NCBI GenBank assembly: GCA_002405615.1
Contig: DHMD01000022.1
Location: 1 to 29,346, forward strand
DNA: 29,346 bases
Direction of reading: 5' to 3'
From: Christensenella sp. UBA4651
Lineage (GTDB): Bacteria > Bacillota > Clostridia > Christensenellales > UBA1242
A program made the position numbers and the translations under genes. Below, piece by piece: positions 1 to 10,800 of the stretch (position 1 is its first letter; each line of letters opens with the position of its first letter). The notes beneath the pieces were generated by a model. The model had not been told where the DNA came from. It ran no database searches and saw nothing but the letters and a program-made list of their open reading frames with translations.

Positions 1-1278
1 GTGCGTTTGGGTGGGCTAGATTGGATAGTTACATATGTATCAAATAACACTGATGGTGATTTGATTGCTACTCTGTGGTTAAGTAATCATCATCAAGAAA
101 AATGGTCGGGCAAGGATCAGAACTTGGGCGACTTTTATGGTTTTGTAAAAGGTGGCTTGTATAGCGACTGGTCGGGCGACTGTTATAGTGATGACGTGGG
201 CGATTATCCAAACAATGTCTATGGCACGAGTTATATTAGGGTAGAAACTCTAAACAATCCAAATAATCGGTCATATACTCGTATTGAATATATGGTAAAC
301 TCCGCCACCCCAGAAACGACTAGGCTCAATCACCCGTTGGCACTCTATACAATGAGCGATTTGGGTTTGACTAGATTTATTGAGACTCCTAGCCACATAA
401 AATGGCAAAATAACCTCCAAAATCCTGCGTTGCGTGGGGAGAGTGATTATTATTTGAGTAATGAGTCGCTATCAAATACTAGCAATGCATATAATTATAG
501 CAAGACTTGGAAGAGTTCTACATACAACTATCAGAGTAAAGCAAATTATACATACTGGGCAGAAGACTATCTATGGTTGCCTAGCTGGGCGGAAATCGGT
601 AATGACGATGCGGCGAACGGACTGTGGGGTATAAATACTCCTGAAAGGTCAACAAATGACGGCTACACCGAGACGTATTCAGTAGATTATGGGCAATTGG
701 GACTCGCAAACAACTTCGGTAATTTTGCGTATTCTTTCCAGTGGACACGCTCTGCTGGTGTGGATAATTCCAGTGGTAGTTATTCGATAAAAGTTAAGGG
801 TTTTGACAATATTTATGCCAACAATAGTTTGAGTATGGCTGTTCGTCCTGCAATGCACATAAATTTGAGCAAAATTGTGGACACCTTGGCTCAAAAAATT
901 ACTTTTGACAAACAAAATGGTGCTGGTGGTACAGATGAATTGAGTCTGTATACAGGGGACACAATGCCAAATATTGTAGTTCCTACTAGGACTGGATTCT
1001 ATTTTGACGGTTATTACACAGCGGTAAATGGCGGTGGTACAAAAATATATAATGAGGACGGTACGCCTGCGATAGCAACTTCAACATTTACTGGCGATAC
1101 AACCTTGTATGCAAAATGGTCTGCGTATTCCTACACTTTGGATTACGATGCAAATGGTGGCGTGTTGTCTGGACTACCTAAATTAATTAATGCGGGCGAA
1201 GCATACGGTACGGGACATTGGCGACCGCTACACGCGCGGGATACAGTTTTGTTAATTGGTATTCTTATGTGGGGGTGA
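1..1278 (+). CDS. Repeat-rich surface protein A, 5' part (left-truncated, frameshifted)
   Basis: This open frame runs in from the left edge, so the GTG at position 1 is probably internal and the true start lies outside. Residues about 1-290 resemble the DUF6273-type module of clostridial surface and secreted proteins: a phrase containing TDGDLIATLWL near the start, WLPSWAEIG in the middle, and the closing phrase AVRPAMHINLS. Residues about 295-375 form one InlB/Listeria-Bacteroides repeat (RTGFYFDGYYT through TLYAKW). A second repeat begins at YDANGG and collapses after AYGT, where the frame moves into about 20 unrelated residues and stops at 1278. The homologous continuation lies in another frame from about 1218. 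I infer that this and the next entry were one gene, broken by a small indel or by a sequencing error. It carries no recognisable catalytic domain. The likely role is adhesion or glycan binding outside the cell; that role is inference. Confidence 0.75.
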   Translation: MRLGGLDWIVTYVSNNTDGDLIATLWLSNHHQEKWSGKDQNLGDFYGFVKGGLYSDWSGDCYSDDVGDYPNNVYGTSYIRVETLNNPNNRSYTRIEYMVNSATPETTRLNHPLALYTMSDLGLTRFIETPSHIKWQNNLQNPALRGESDYYLSNESLSNTSNAYNYSKTWKSSTYNYQSKANYTYWAEDYLWLPSWAEIGNDDAANGLWGINTPERSTNDGYTETYSVDYGQLGLANNFGNFAYSFQWTRSAGVDNSSGSYSIKVKGFDNIYANNSLSMAVRPAMHINLSKIVDTLAQKITFDKQNGAGGTDELSLYTGDTMPNIVVPTRTGFYFDGYYTAVNGGGTKIYNEDGTPAIATSTFTGDTTLYAKWSAYSYTLDYDANGGVLSGLPKLINAGEAYGTGHWRPLHARDTVLLIGILMWG

Positions 1279-2936
1279 GTAGTTCTATTACTAACTACGA
1301 TTCTATCAAGAGGGTTAGTTTTTTAGGTAATAGAATTTGGGCAATGACGAAAGAGGGCGATGTAGGCAAAGCACTCAAAGTGGTAATGTCCTACAAAGGT
1401 TCTTTTGAACGGGTGCAGTTTAATGACCAAAATTTGTCTGCATGGCAATATAGCGCTTCGGCACAAGGGGATAGAAACATCTTGACTGTTGAAATGGTGC
1501 TAGAATATAAACATTTGGGTACGACCAGCTCAAATAATTTTGGCACGACATATAGATTTATAGATGTTGAGGGGGCTAGTTCGCTAACCGACTTGGTTGT
1601 TTTGGAGGCTTATGTGGGTACGCCAGTTACCTCTACTACCATAGTTTCGGCATCTAGCGACCACACTCTATTTGCGGCGTGGACAGCCCAAACGTACAAA
1701 ATTGCGATGAATGATAGTAGTTTTGAGGCGTTGTTAACTGCTGAAGTTGGCGGCTTTGAGAACACTGGTTGGAGTAATGTAACATATGATACAACTCATG
1801 TGCGTTCGGGGAGTTCTGCTGCAAAGGTTACCTCTACTACTTCGCTAAACGAAAAGTATATCTGTACTTCTGCGAGTTATACGCTAAATGCTGATAACAA
1901 GGCACACATTTTCTATGTTCAGTATTGGGGTTATCAAGAAACCAAAACTTCTGGTGGGACTACTCAATTCTATTGGCCGGGAGAAGAACCTAGTATGTCG
2001 CCTACAAGCATCGCATTAGGCGAGGCTGGTAAATGGAATAGATACAGCTATTACGGTAGCCGTGCGACTAACAAGTTGGGTACGTCTACTCAACCATTTA
2101 GAATTGACTTTGACAACAAAAAGGTGGCAGGCGAGATTTGGTGGGACGACCTAGGAGTGTATGACCTTACACTAATTTTTGGTGCGGGCAATGAACCTAC
2201 CGAGGCGTGGTGTGATACCTTTATAAATACTGGATATACACTGCAAACTGTTACCTATGATGTGGCTAGCAATTTGACTGCTCACAATACGAATCTGTCG
2301 CTAGCAAATCACACTTTTGTGGGGTGGAGTTCTACTCCTCGCACGACTACGGCTTGGCAAGCGGTTGAGTATTCGGACAAGCAATCGGTCAAGAGTTTGG
2401 CTGGTAGTGGGATTGCTAATTTGTATGCCGTATATAGGGGCAATAATATGACAATTACACTCAAATCAAATATTGATGATGCTGTCGGCTTGTTGGACGG
2501 TGGGGGTACATTTGCATATTACACAACTACCAAATTGCGTGCTTTTGCAACGGGCGAGTATGCCTTTGTTAATTGGCTAAAAGACGGTGCGGCATTTAGC
2601 GGAAATACGACCAATGAGATTTCGGTTACAATTACTGCAAATGCTACATATACTGCCGTGTTCAAAAAGGTTATTTCCAAGGCAGACGGGCCAATAATGC
2701 GAGTAGAGTGTCAGAACGACAGTTCTGCTAGTGCATATGGTTTTGTGGGGTGTGAAATCATCACTCAAAATAGCCAAATGGTTGCCCACATTACCGCAGT
2801 TTGTGCGGACGGGTATACATTCGTGGGGTGGAAGATTAGCGGCGTCTTGTCGACTACTTATACAGCAGAGGAGGCGTACGTGCCTTATACCGAGGTGGAC
2901 GGCAAAGACGTGTGTGCGGTATTCAATAAAAGTTAA
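1218..2936 (+). CDS. Repeat-rich surface protein A, 3' part (downstream of frameshift)
   Basis: This frame continues the protein above. It opens with ATRAGYSFVNWY, the second half of an InlB repeat whose first half is in the other frame, so the TTG at 1218 is only the first available start codon and not a convincing one (no Shine-Dalgarno site). After GYSFVNWY about 120 unrelated residues interrupt the repeat before it resumes with a phrase ending in LFAAW. Next comes a carbohydrate-binding-like module (GGFENTGW, THVRSGS, YWGYQE, then DLTLIFGAGNEPTEAWCD), also present in the two following proteins. It is followed by a repeat with GWSSTPRTTT and ending LYAVYRG. The C-terminus has the two modules shared by all three paralogs: a divergent InlB B-repeat-like unit ending TYTAVF and a unit with GYTFVGWKISG. 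No LPXTG, SLH or C-terminal membrane helix is visible. The stop lies 17 nt before the next gene, so co-transcription is likely. Confidence 0.75.
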   Translation: MATATRAGYSFVNWYSYVGVSSSITNYDSIKRVSFLGNRIWAMTKEGDVGKALKVVMSYKGSFERVQFNDQNLSAWQYSASAQGDRNILTVEMVLEYKHLGTTSSNNFGTTYRFIDVEGASSLTDLVVLEAYVGTPVTSTTIVSASSDHTLFAAWTAQTYKIAMNDSSFEALLTAEVGGFENTGWSNVTYDTTHVRSGSSAAKVTSTTSLNEKYICTSASYTLNADNKAHIFYVQYWGYQETKTSGGTTQFYWPGEEPSMSPTSIALGEAGKWNRYSYYGSRATNKLGTSTQPFRIDFDNKKVAGEIWWDDLGVYDLTLIFGAGNEPTEAWCDTFINTGYTLQTVTYDVASNLTAHNTNLSLANHTFVGWSSTPRTTTAWQAVEYSDKQSVKSLAGSGIANLYAVYRGNNMTITLKSNIDDAVGLLDGGGTFAYYTTTKLRAFATGEYAFVNWLKDGAAFSGNTTNEISVTITANATYTAVFKKVISKADGPIMRVECQNDSSASAYGFVGCEIITQNSQMVAHITAVCADGYTFVGWKISGVLSTTYTAEEAYVPYTEVDGKDVCAVFNKS

Positions 2937-2953
2937 GAATAAGGAGAAATATT

Positions 2954-5900
2954 ATGCAAAATAATACAAAAAAGTTAGTTTGGGCGAGTATAATTTGTGT
3001 CTGCGTGTTGCTCGGCACTTTTTTGTCGTTGTGGTTTGCGGTTATTTCTCCGCAGAATAGAGTAGCTGAGGCTGCTCCGTCAACTACGGGTCCAACTACT
3101 GATACTGATACTATTTCCTCTCTGATTACCAGTAGTAGGCCATATACTCTCTCATATTCTAGTTCATACGGCTGGACATATTATTCGGGCTGGGCTAGGT
3201 CTGCAAACCAAGGAGTGAGCAGCTCGACATCTTCCTTTACTATTACGTACGCTGCGACTCAAACCTCAAATATCTCGTTTTCGTACAAGGTAAGTAGTGA
3301 GTCATGTTGTGATAAGTTGAATGTTACAGTCAACGGCAGTTCGCCTAGCGGTTGGTCGACCAAGGCGGGTACAGTTTCAGAAACGACCTTTACCTGTTCT
3401 GCTTCTCCGTCCTCGGGTAAGGTCGCAATCGTGTTCTCATTTAGTAAGGACGGCTCGGTAAACACGGGGGACGACTGCGCCTATGTGCGTAATATTGTCA
3501 TTACTGGTGGTGGTATTACTGGTTCTACTACGCTTAACCCTGTGATAACTAGCGATTATACATATAGTGTTACAAATCCATATACTAGCACGCATTCTAG
3601 TGCGTATAATTGGGTCTATGTTTCGGACGGCGGATATATCGTGTCTACGAATCAAGGGGTTGCTAGCAGTTATTCTTCGTTTGCAATTTCATATACAGCA
3701 TTGGGAAAATCGAATGTAACGATTAGTTACAAATGTAGTAGTGAGTCTGCAAACTATGACTATTTGAGAGTTACTGTTAATGGGACTGCTCCTAGTGGCT
3801 GGACAAACAAGGGTGGACAAGAAACCTCGTATTCAACTACGTCATTTACGGTAGACAAGACAAGTAGCAGTAACGTTTTGTTAGAATTTATCTATCGAAA
3901 GGACGGCTCAAATGATACGGGTTCAGATTGTGTTTTTATCAACTCAATTGTAATCAAAGCTGAGGCAACTACGATTGCATTTGTTGATGGCGGTTTCGAA
4001 GGAAAAACTGGTAGCAAGGCTGGAGGTTGTGAGAACTTGGGGTGGAGTGATGGTGCTTTTGATACAACACATGTTCGCTCTGGTAGTTATTCGTACAAAA
4101 TCACAGGTGTAGCGAATTCAGTCGAAAGTTTTGTATATAGTTATGCTGTAAACATTGATTCCACAACCAAAAATCATATTTGGTATGCTCAATTTTGGGG
4201 TTATCAGGATGTATTGACACCTGATGCTAGTACGCAGTTGTATTGGCCAATTGAAGAGCCAAGTTTCAATGGATTGCCTCTTGGATTGGCAAAAGAGTGG
4301 ACGCAATATACATTCTACGGTGATAGAAGCTCAATTCCGTTATCTAGCAATATGCAAATTCGTGTCGATTTTAATAACAACAAAATCGCAGGCGAGTGGT
4401 TTATCGATGACTTTATGCTAATCGACCTTACGGAGATTTTTGGCGAAAACAATGAGCCTAGCAAGTCGTGGTGTGATACATATATCAAGACGGGGTATAA
4501 TTTCCAAACCATTACGGACGCAAATTATTCTACAGCAAAACTAGACGCTCATCGCCCTACAAACTCGATTCCAGGCTACGTATTCAAAGGGTGGTCAAAA
4601 ACTCCTCGTTCTAGCATTTCGAGCTGGCCTGATGTACAGTATACTGACGAACAGTTGGTTTCCGAAGTCGCTGCAAAAGGAGAGGAAGTTACCTTGTATG
4701 CGGTGTGGGGAATTGGCGTATTTGATGTTACTCTCAACAACCAAGGTGCGACAACATCGGGTACAGCAAAGGTTAGTGCAACATATGGAGAAGATATGCC
4801 TAGCATTACCGTGCCTACCCGTACGGGGTACATTTTCGGTGGATACTACGCTAGTCCAAATGGTGTAGGAACCAAGTTCTATAATGCGGACGGTAGCAGC
4901 GCTACGAGGTATACTCTGGATTCTGATGCAACAATTTACGCAAAGTGGATACCAAAAATGTACACTTTGGTCGCTGATGCTACTGGTGGTGTAATCCCTA
5001 ATACTGATACGTGGTCTGTATCAAGTGGCGGCGAATCGGCGAGCAAAATGTTTGCTTTTGATGCGGCTGTCGGGACTCTGCCGACCCCTTCGAAGACGGG
5101 TTATACTTTTTCAGGCTGGTATCTAGACCTTATTTCGCTCGGGTATACACCAGTGCAGTATATCAAATCATCTACGGCTGGCGGGGAATATATCAACACG
5201 AACTACCGTTGGCTACACGAGAATGTGCGAATAGTTTGTGATGTTTATACTCCGAATACATCCTCGGCACAATCGCTCTTTGGTACGGAAGAACATACCG
5301 CCTCCACGGGAACGAATCGTTGGTTCGGTATTATTCCGCATGGCGGTAGCAACGGTTCGTATAATATATATGTTGGGGATACGAGTAGGGGGAATATCAC
5401 TTTTGGCACGAGTGGGAGATTTACGTTGGATATTTCGACTACGACTAGCAAACGCTTGAATGTGTACCTCAATGGTTCAAATGTACAATCGCTCACATAT
5501 GGCGGCTCAATTATGACCTCAAAGGCTAGAAATCAGTATGATTCTAGTTTTGTGGGCAGTGGTAGTTATGGATTATTTTATATTTTCTCAAACCACAGTA
5601 GTGATAGGGCTACTACCAATTACGCAGGTACGCAGTTTGCCAAGGATATGTCGCTATACTCATTCAAAATGTATGACAACGATGAGTTGGTTAGAGATTA
5701 TATTCCTGTTACCAATTCTAGTGGCGTGGCTGGGTTGTTTGACCTAGTTACTCAGGAATTTTATACCACATCTAGTGGCTCGTTTACTGCGGGGCCTGTT
5801 ATAAATGAGTTGCGTTTGTATCAAAAAATTCCAGTAACAAGCACTACTCAATATACCTCTGCTTCTAATCTAGTTATGTATGCTGGGTGGGCAGCTAATA

Positions 5901-7600
5901 CATACACTGTTACCGCTAATGCCAATGGCGGTACACTAGACAGTACTTCTGGTTGGACTAATGCTAGTGATAACAAGACTGCTACAAAATCGGTTGCGTA
6001 TTCTAGCATTTATGGTAGTTTGCCTATCCCAACTCGTGCGGGTTATGCTTTTGACGGTTGGTATGTTGATTTGTCAAAGGCGGGCTATACAATGCTACAA
6101 TATATACAGAGCAGTAATACTGGCGGCACTGCTGGCGAATATATCAACACTAATTATTATTGGCGTACAGAGAATACTCGAATTGTGGCAGAAATTCTGA
6201 CTACTTCTACTGATTCAGACCAAACAATTTGCGGCTCGGAGGAACGATGTGCTGCTTCGGAAGATAACAGTAGATATTTTAGTAATATTTTGCATGGCGG
6301 CAATGGAGGGTATACTCTGTATATAGGTGATAACAATAGTTACGGCGTGTATCTAGGGCTAAATAGTAAATGCATATTTGATTTGACGACTCTCAAAGGC
6401 AATTCTTATTCGGCGGTAAAGGACGGTTCGTCAATATACAATAGGGTTTCTTATGGGCGCTCTGTTATGTCTAGAAACGCAGTCAAGGAGTATCAGTCTG
6501 ATGCTAGCCCGTCTGGTAGTTTTGGGTTATATTATTTGTTCTCAAATCACCAGAGTAACAGAGTAAATACCTCATATACCCCAAATCAATGCGCAAGAGG
6601 GCTAAAAATGTATGCATTCCAAATGTGGGATAATGGCAACCTCGTGAGAGATTTTGTCCCTGTCAAAAATGCTAGCGGAGTAGTGGGTATGTATGACCTA
6701 GTAGAGGGCAAGTTTTACACGACCAGTCAAGGCGCATTTATTGCTGGGCCCGAGGGGGCACATAGGCTCTCTAACAATTCGGTTGTCAATTTTGCGGCAA
6801 ATCAGACTATTTACGCTGCATGGACGCCTGCAAAGTATACAGTAAACTATGACGCAAACGGCGGTAGTGGCTCAATGAGTGCCTCAACTTTTGTGTGTGG
6901 CGAGGCTCATAAGTTGAGTAAAAATGCATTCACTCGTTCAGGTTACGGCTTCTTGGGTTGGGCAACAAGTGCTAGTGCAACGGCTGCAACTTATCTCGAT
7001 GAGCAGAGCGTAGTCGACCTCGTAACCACTGCTGGCGGGGCAATAACTTTGTATGCTATTTGGACGCAAACTTATGTGATAACAGTGCAGGCTAATAGTA
7101 GTGCTGCTGCGGGCTATCTCGGTGGTGGCGGTGCTTATGCTGCAAATAGTACAGCTACAATTCAAGCCTTCGCCAAGGGTAATTATATGCTGATGTACTG
7201 GCTCAAGGACGGTAATGTATTTGAAAATAACAAGACTAATACTTTGTCTATCAAAGTAGATGGCAACCACACATATACAGCAGTCTTTGGGCAAACTACG
7301 GACGAACTAACTGGAATACTTTTGTCAACTGAATGTAAGAATGGCGAAAATGTTACCAACTACGGCGCTGCTTTTATGGGGAAAATTGTAATAGATGATG
7401 TGGAATATGCGCACTTTTATACTGAGCCAGCACGGGGATATAGGTTTGTCGGCTGGAAGATAAAGGGCGAAATTTCGCATACTTACACTGCTGATACAAT
7501 CAATATTCCTCTGTCAGAGGTCGCTGGTGTCGTGGTTGTCGCCCAATTTGAATTGATAAATAGTTCGGACATCAATTTTGAGGTCGATAATTGTAGTTAA
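2954..7600 (+). CDS. Large secreted/surface protein B with nested InlB and LamG-like modules
   Basis: 1548 residues; the ATG follows AAGGAGA by a normal spacing. Residues about 9-31 are strongly hydrophobic after a Lys-Lys pair. A possible signal peptidase site lies at AEAA-P near residue 40, so the protein is either cleaved and released or held by an uncleaved N-terminal helix. Two related beta-rich modules follow (about 50-200 and 200-340). Then comes a carbohydrate-binding-like module (about 344-516, ending in EIFGENNEPSKSWCD), and then several InlB/Listeria-Bacteroides repeats. Two LamG-like modules (about 730-948 and 1044-1266, each with SYGLFYIFSNH or a variant, LVRD(Y/F)(I/V)PV and GLFDLV/GMYDLV) sit inside InlB repeats, splitting them between GWY and YA(G/A)W. 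The C-terminus repeats the two modules seen in protein A. No enzyme domain and no wall anchor was found. A role in adhesion or polysaccharide binding is inferred from domain types only. Confidence 0.85.
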   Translation: MQNNTKKLVWASIICVCVLLGTFLSLWFAVISPQNRVAEAAPSTTGPTTDTDTISSLITSSRPYTLSYSSSYGWTYYSGWARSANQGVSSSTSSFTITYAATQTSNISFSYKVSSESCCDKLNVTVNGSSPSGWSTKAGTVSETTFTCSASPSSGKVAIVFSFSKDGSVNTGDDCAYVRNIVITGGGITGSTTLNPVITSDYTYSVTNPYTSTHSSAYNWVYVSDGGYIVSTNQGVASSYSSFAISYTALGKSNVTISYKCSSESANYDYLRVTVNGTAPSGWTNKGGQETSYSTTSFTVDKTSSSNVLLEFIYRKDGSNDTGSDCVFINSIVIKAEATTIAFVDGGFEGKTGSKAGGCENLGWSDGAFDTTHVRSGSYSYKITGVANSVESFVYSYAVNIDSTTKNHIWYAQFWGYQDVLTPDASTQLYWPIEEPSFNGLPLGLAKEWTQYTFYGDRSSIPLSSNMQIRVDFNNNKIAGEWFIDDFMLIDLTEIFGENNEPSKSWCDTYIKTGYNFQTITDANYSTAKLDAHRPTNSIPGYVFKGWSKTPRSSISSWPDVQYTDEQLVSEVAAKGEEVTLYAVWGIGVFDVTLNNQGATTSGTAKVSATYGEDMPSITVPTRTGYIFGGYYASPNGVGTKFYNADGSSATRYTLDSDATIYAKWIPKMYTLVADATGGVIPNTDTWSVSSGGESASKMFAFDAAVGTLPTPSKTGYTFSGWYLDLISLGYTPVQYIKSSTAGGEYINTNYRWLHENVRIVCDVYTPNTSSAQSLFGTEEHTASTGTNRWFGIIPHGGSNGSYNIYVGDTSRGNITFGTSGRFTLDISTTTSKRLNVYLNGSNVQSLTYGGSIMTSKARNQYDSSFVGSGSYGLFYIFSNHSSDRATTNYAGTQFAKDMSLYSFKMYDNDELVRDYIPVTNSSGVAGLFDLVTQEFYTTSSGSFTAGPVINELRLYQKIPVTSTTQYTSASNLVMYAGWAANTYTVTANANGGTLDSTSGWTNASDNKTATKSVAYSSIYGSLPIPTRAGYAFDGWYVDLSKAGYTMLQYIQSSNTGGTAGEYINTNYYWRTENTRIVAEILTTSTDSDQTICGSEERCAASEDNSRYFSNILHGGNGGYTLYIGDNNSYGVYLGLNSKCIFDLTTLKGNSYSAVKDGSSIYNRVSYGRSVMSRNAVKEYQSDASPSGSFGLYYLFSNHQSNRVNTSYTPNQCARGLKMYAFQMWDNGNLVRDFVPVKNASGVVGMYDLVEGKFYTTSQGAFIAGPEGAHRLSNNSVVNFAANQTIYAAWTPAKYTVNYDANGGSGSMSASTFVCGEAHKLSKNAFTRSGYGFLGWATSASATAATYLDEQSVVDLVTTAGGAITLYAIWTQTYVITVQANSSAAAGYLGGGGAYAANSTATIQAFAKGNYMLMYWLKDGNVFENNKTNTLSIKVDGNHTYTAVFGQTTDELTGILLSTECKNGENVTNYGAAFMGKIVIDDVEYAHFYTEPARGYRFVGWKIKGEISHTYTADTINIPLSEVAGVVVVAQFELINSSDINFEVDNCS
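3113..3303 (+). repeat. Copy 1 of near-identical paralog N-terminal segment
   Basis: This 191-nt stretch aligns without gaps to 8028-8218 in the next paralog. By direct comparison I count 12 differences, all silent, so the encoded 63-residue segments (starting ISSLITSSRPYTL) are identical. Beyond 3303 the two genes diverge at the protein level. Confidence 0.85.
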
Positions 7601-7609
7601 TTTTGTGAT

Positions 7610-7671
7610 AAAAAATCAGTCTAGTAGTCGGTTTTCTAGTTTTGGAATACCTATTTATTGACTGATTTTTT
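7610..7671 (+). terminator. Rho-independent terminator after protein B
   Basis: The perfect inverted repeat AAAAAATCAGTC (7610-7621) and GACTGATTTTTT (7660-7671) starts 9 nt after the stop codon of protein B. The right arm ends in a run of six T. The 38-nt loop is longer than usual, so efficiency is uncertain. The remaining part of the 268-nt gap up to 7869 holds only the promoter described next and A/T-rich sequence. Confidence 0.65.
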
Positions 7672-7783
7672 GTGTTGAAAGTATGTGGCGGTTGGTGTTA
7701 AATAATTTGAAATAAAATCAATTAAACAAAAGTCCGTTTTTTGTAAAATTTGTCAAAATATATGGAAATTTGAATGTAAATGT

Positions 7784-7813
7784 TTGACTAATTTTGTAGT
7801 TTTTTGGTAAAAT
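7784..7813 (+). promoter_or_regulatory. Promoter for surface protein C gene
   Basis: TTGACT (7784-7789) and TAAAAT (7808-7813) are separated by 18 bp, with TGG directly before the -10 hexamer. The site lies 55 nt before the start codon of the third paralog and after the terminator of the second, so the third gene is probably an independent transcription unit. Confidence 0.65.
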
Positions 7814-7868
7814 AATAAGTAGTAAAGTTATATCTAATTTAGCTTTTCGTAATAAAAATGGAGTAAAA

Positions 7869-10800
7869 ATGCAGGGTAAAAGTATCAAAAAATTGGTCAT
7901 TGCTATAATAATCTGTGTGGTTGTATTTATTGCAACCTTTTTGGGGTTGTGGTTTATGGTTATTTCTTCACAAAATGGAGATGCCGATGCCGCATTGTCC
8001 CCTTCACATACTACTGATACTAGTACCATTTCCTCTCTGATTACCAGTAGTAGGCCATATACACTCTCTTATTCTAGTTCTTATGGCTGGACATATTATT
8101 CGGGCTGGGCTAGGTCAGCGAATCAAGGTGTGAGTAGCTCGACTTCTTCCTTTACTATTACGTACGCTGCGACTCAAACCTCAAATATCTCGTTTTCGTA
8201 TAAGGTAAGCAGTGAGTCTAATTATGATAAATTTGATGTTACAGTCAACGGTAGCACGCCTAGTGGTTGGTCGGTCAAGTCAGGTACTGTTTCAGAAACG
8301 ACATTTACCTGTTCGGCTTCACCCTCATCAGGGAATGTTGTGATTGTCTTCTCGTTTACTAAGGACGGCTCGGTAAACACTGGGGATGACTGTGCATATG
8401 TGCGTAATATTGTGATTACTGGTGGCGGTATTTCTGGGTCTACTACGCTTACTCCTGTAATTAGCAGTAATTATAGCGTCAGTGTTACAAACCCATATAC
8501 TGGTACATATTCTAGTGCGTATAGTTGGGTTTATGTATCAGACGGCGCCTATATTGTGCCTACGAATCAAGGAGTCGCTAGTAGTTATTCCTCTTTTGCT
8601 ATGACATATACTGCTGGTGTGGCAACAGATGTAACAATTAGTTATAAATGTAGTAGTGAGTCAGCATCATATGATTATCTAACCGCAAGTGTCAATGGTA
8701 GTACGCCTACTGGCTGGACAAACAAAGGTGGACAAGAAACCTCGTATAGTACTACTACTTTTACTGTAAGTGCTACATCGCAAGTTAGAATTGAATTGAC
8801 ATACCGTAAAGATGGTTCTCAGGATAAGGGTGATGATTGTGTGTATATAAACGGAATTACAATCGAAGCATCAAAATACAAAGTCATCTATGATGAGAGC
8901 GGGTTCGTAAACAAGGTGGGCGTGCTGGTAGGTGGATTCGAAAATACGGGTTGGGCAGGTGGCTCGTTTGACACTACTCACGTGCGTTCGGGGAGTTATG
9001 CGTATAAAATAACGGGGTCTGCCTCTGTTTCTGAAGTTCTCGTGTATACTTCAAGTTCTATTACACTAGACTCCAACAACAAAAATCATATTTTCTATGC
9101 GCAATATTGGGGGTATCAGGAGACATCTCCTGGGACGCAATCTACGCAGATTTATTGGCCAGAAGAAGAGCCTAGTTTGGGGCAGGTTGTCTTGGGGCCT
9201 GTTGGACAATGGAATATGTACAGCTATCGTAGGGATAGGAGTCAAAATGCGTTGAATGGAACGAAACAGTTGCGTATTGATTTTGATAATAGAAATCAAA
9301 ATAGTGAATTTTGGGTTGACGATTTCTTGCTATTGGATTTGACTGAACTTTTTGGGGCGGGTAATGAACCTAGTAAAGCGTGGTGTGATGCCAATATTAG
9401 GACAGGTGTATCAATTCAAGAAATTGAGATGAATGTTGCTACAAAATTGACTACACGCACCTCCACAAATGCAATTGCGGGGCATATATTCAAGGGGTGG
9501 ACTTCTACAGCTCGTACCACAACTACAGGCTGGCCTGCAGTACAATATACGGACGGGCAGACAGTAACAGACATTGCTGCTCCTGGGGAAACAATTGTTT
9601 TGTATCCAGTGTGGGAACTTGGTACTTTTACTGTAACTCTCGATAACCAATCAGCCACTAGTGCTGGTAGCACTTCGGTAACGGCAACCTATGGAGAGGC
9701 GATGCCTACGATTACTTTACCCAAACGAACTGGTTACACTTTTGGTGGTTATTATACGCAAGCAAATGGTGCTGGTACGCAGTATTATACAGCGAGTGGT
9801 GCGAGTGCAAGGGCTTATGACCAAGCCAAGGCGATAACTTTGTATGCAAAGTGGACAATCAATCAATATACCCTTACCGCTAATGCCAACGGTGGTACGG
9901 TTCCGACTACTAGTGGGTGGACGGTTGCAAGTGGCGGGGTAAGTGCTACAAAATCTATTACTTATAATACAAAAGTAGGTGCTTTGCCTACTCCTACAAA
10001 GTCGGGGTATACATTCGGTGGGTGGTATCTTGATTTGATTTCAATGGGGTATACCCCAGTAGAGTATATTCAATCGTCTAGTGCTGGCGGTGAGTGTATC
10101 AATACTGGATATGCATGGACTCATGAGAATATCAGAATAATTTGCGATGCTTATGCGTCTAGTACGGGTAGTGGTGAGTCGCTATTTGGTACAGAGGAAA
10201 ATACTGCTAGTAGTGGCTCAAATCGTTGGTTTGGTGGTATACCTCACGGTGGTAGTGGATACTACTCTATGTATGTAGGTGAGGGAAGTAGAGGAATGGT
10301 ATCTGTTGGTACTGCTAGCCGCTTTGTAATGGAAGTAACCACAACATCAGAAAAGAAATTGACGGTCAAGGTCAATGGTCAGTCGAAACTTGCTACCAGT
10401 TATACTGGTTCCGTGATGACTTCAAAAGCTAGAAACCAGTATGACTCTAGTTTTGTTGCTAGTGGTGGATATGGTCAGTTTTATATTTTCTCAAATCATA
10501 ATAGTAATAGGACTACAACTAATTATGCAGGTACGCAATTTGCAAAGAGTTTGAGCATTTATTCGTTCAAAATGTATGACAATGATGTGCTTGTTCGTGA
10601 TTATATCCCTGTAAAGAACGCTAGCGGGGTTGCAGGACTATTTGATTTGGTTAATTGTGAATTTGTAACTACTAGCAGTGGTACATTTGCTGCAGGACAT
10701 GCAACCGCTGAAAAGATTATGTATCAAAAGACGGCAGTTACTGACCAAACAGATTATACGGCAGAGCAAAATTTGGTAGTTTATGCAAAGTGGACGCAAA

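Noticed and set aside
1218..1280. Programmed ribosomal frameshift in the first surface gene
   Set aside because: No slippery heptamer, stimulatory hairpin or internal Shine-Dalgarno site could be seen near 1204-1217; a simple indel is more economical.
3113..8218. Direct repeats as ends of a mobile element
   Set aside because: The repeats are coding parts of paralogous proteins; no transposase, terminal inverted repeats or target duplication is present.
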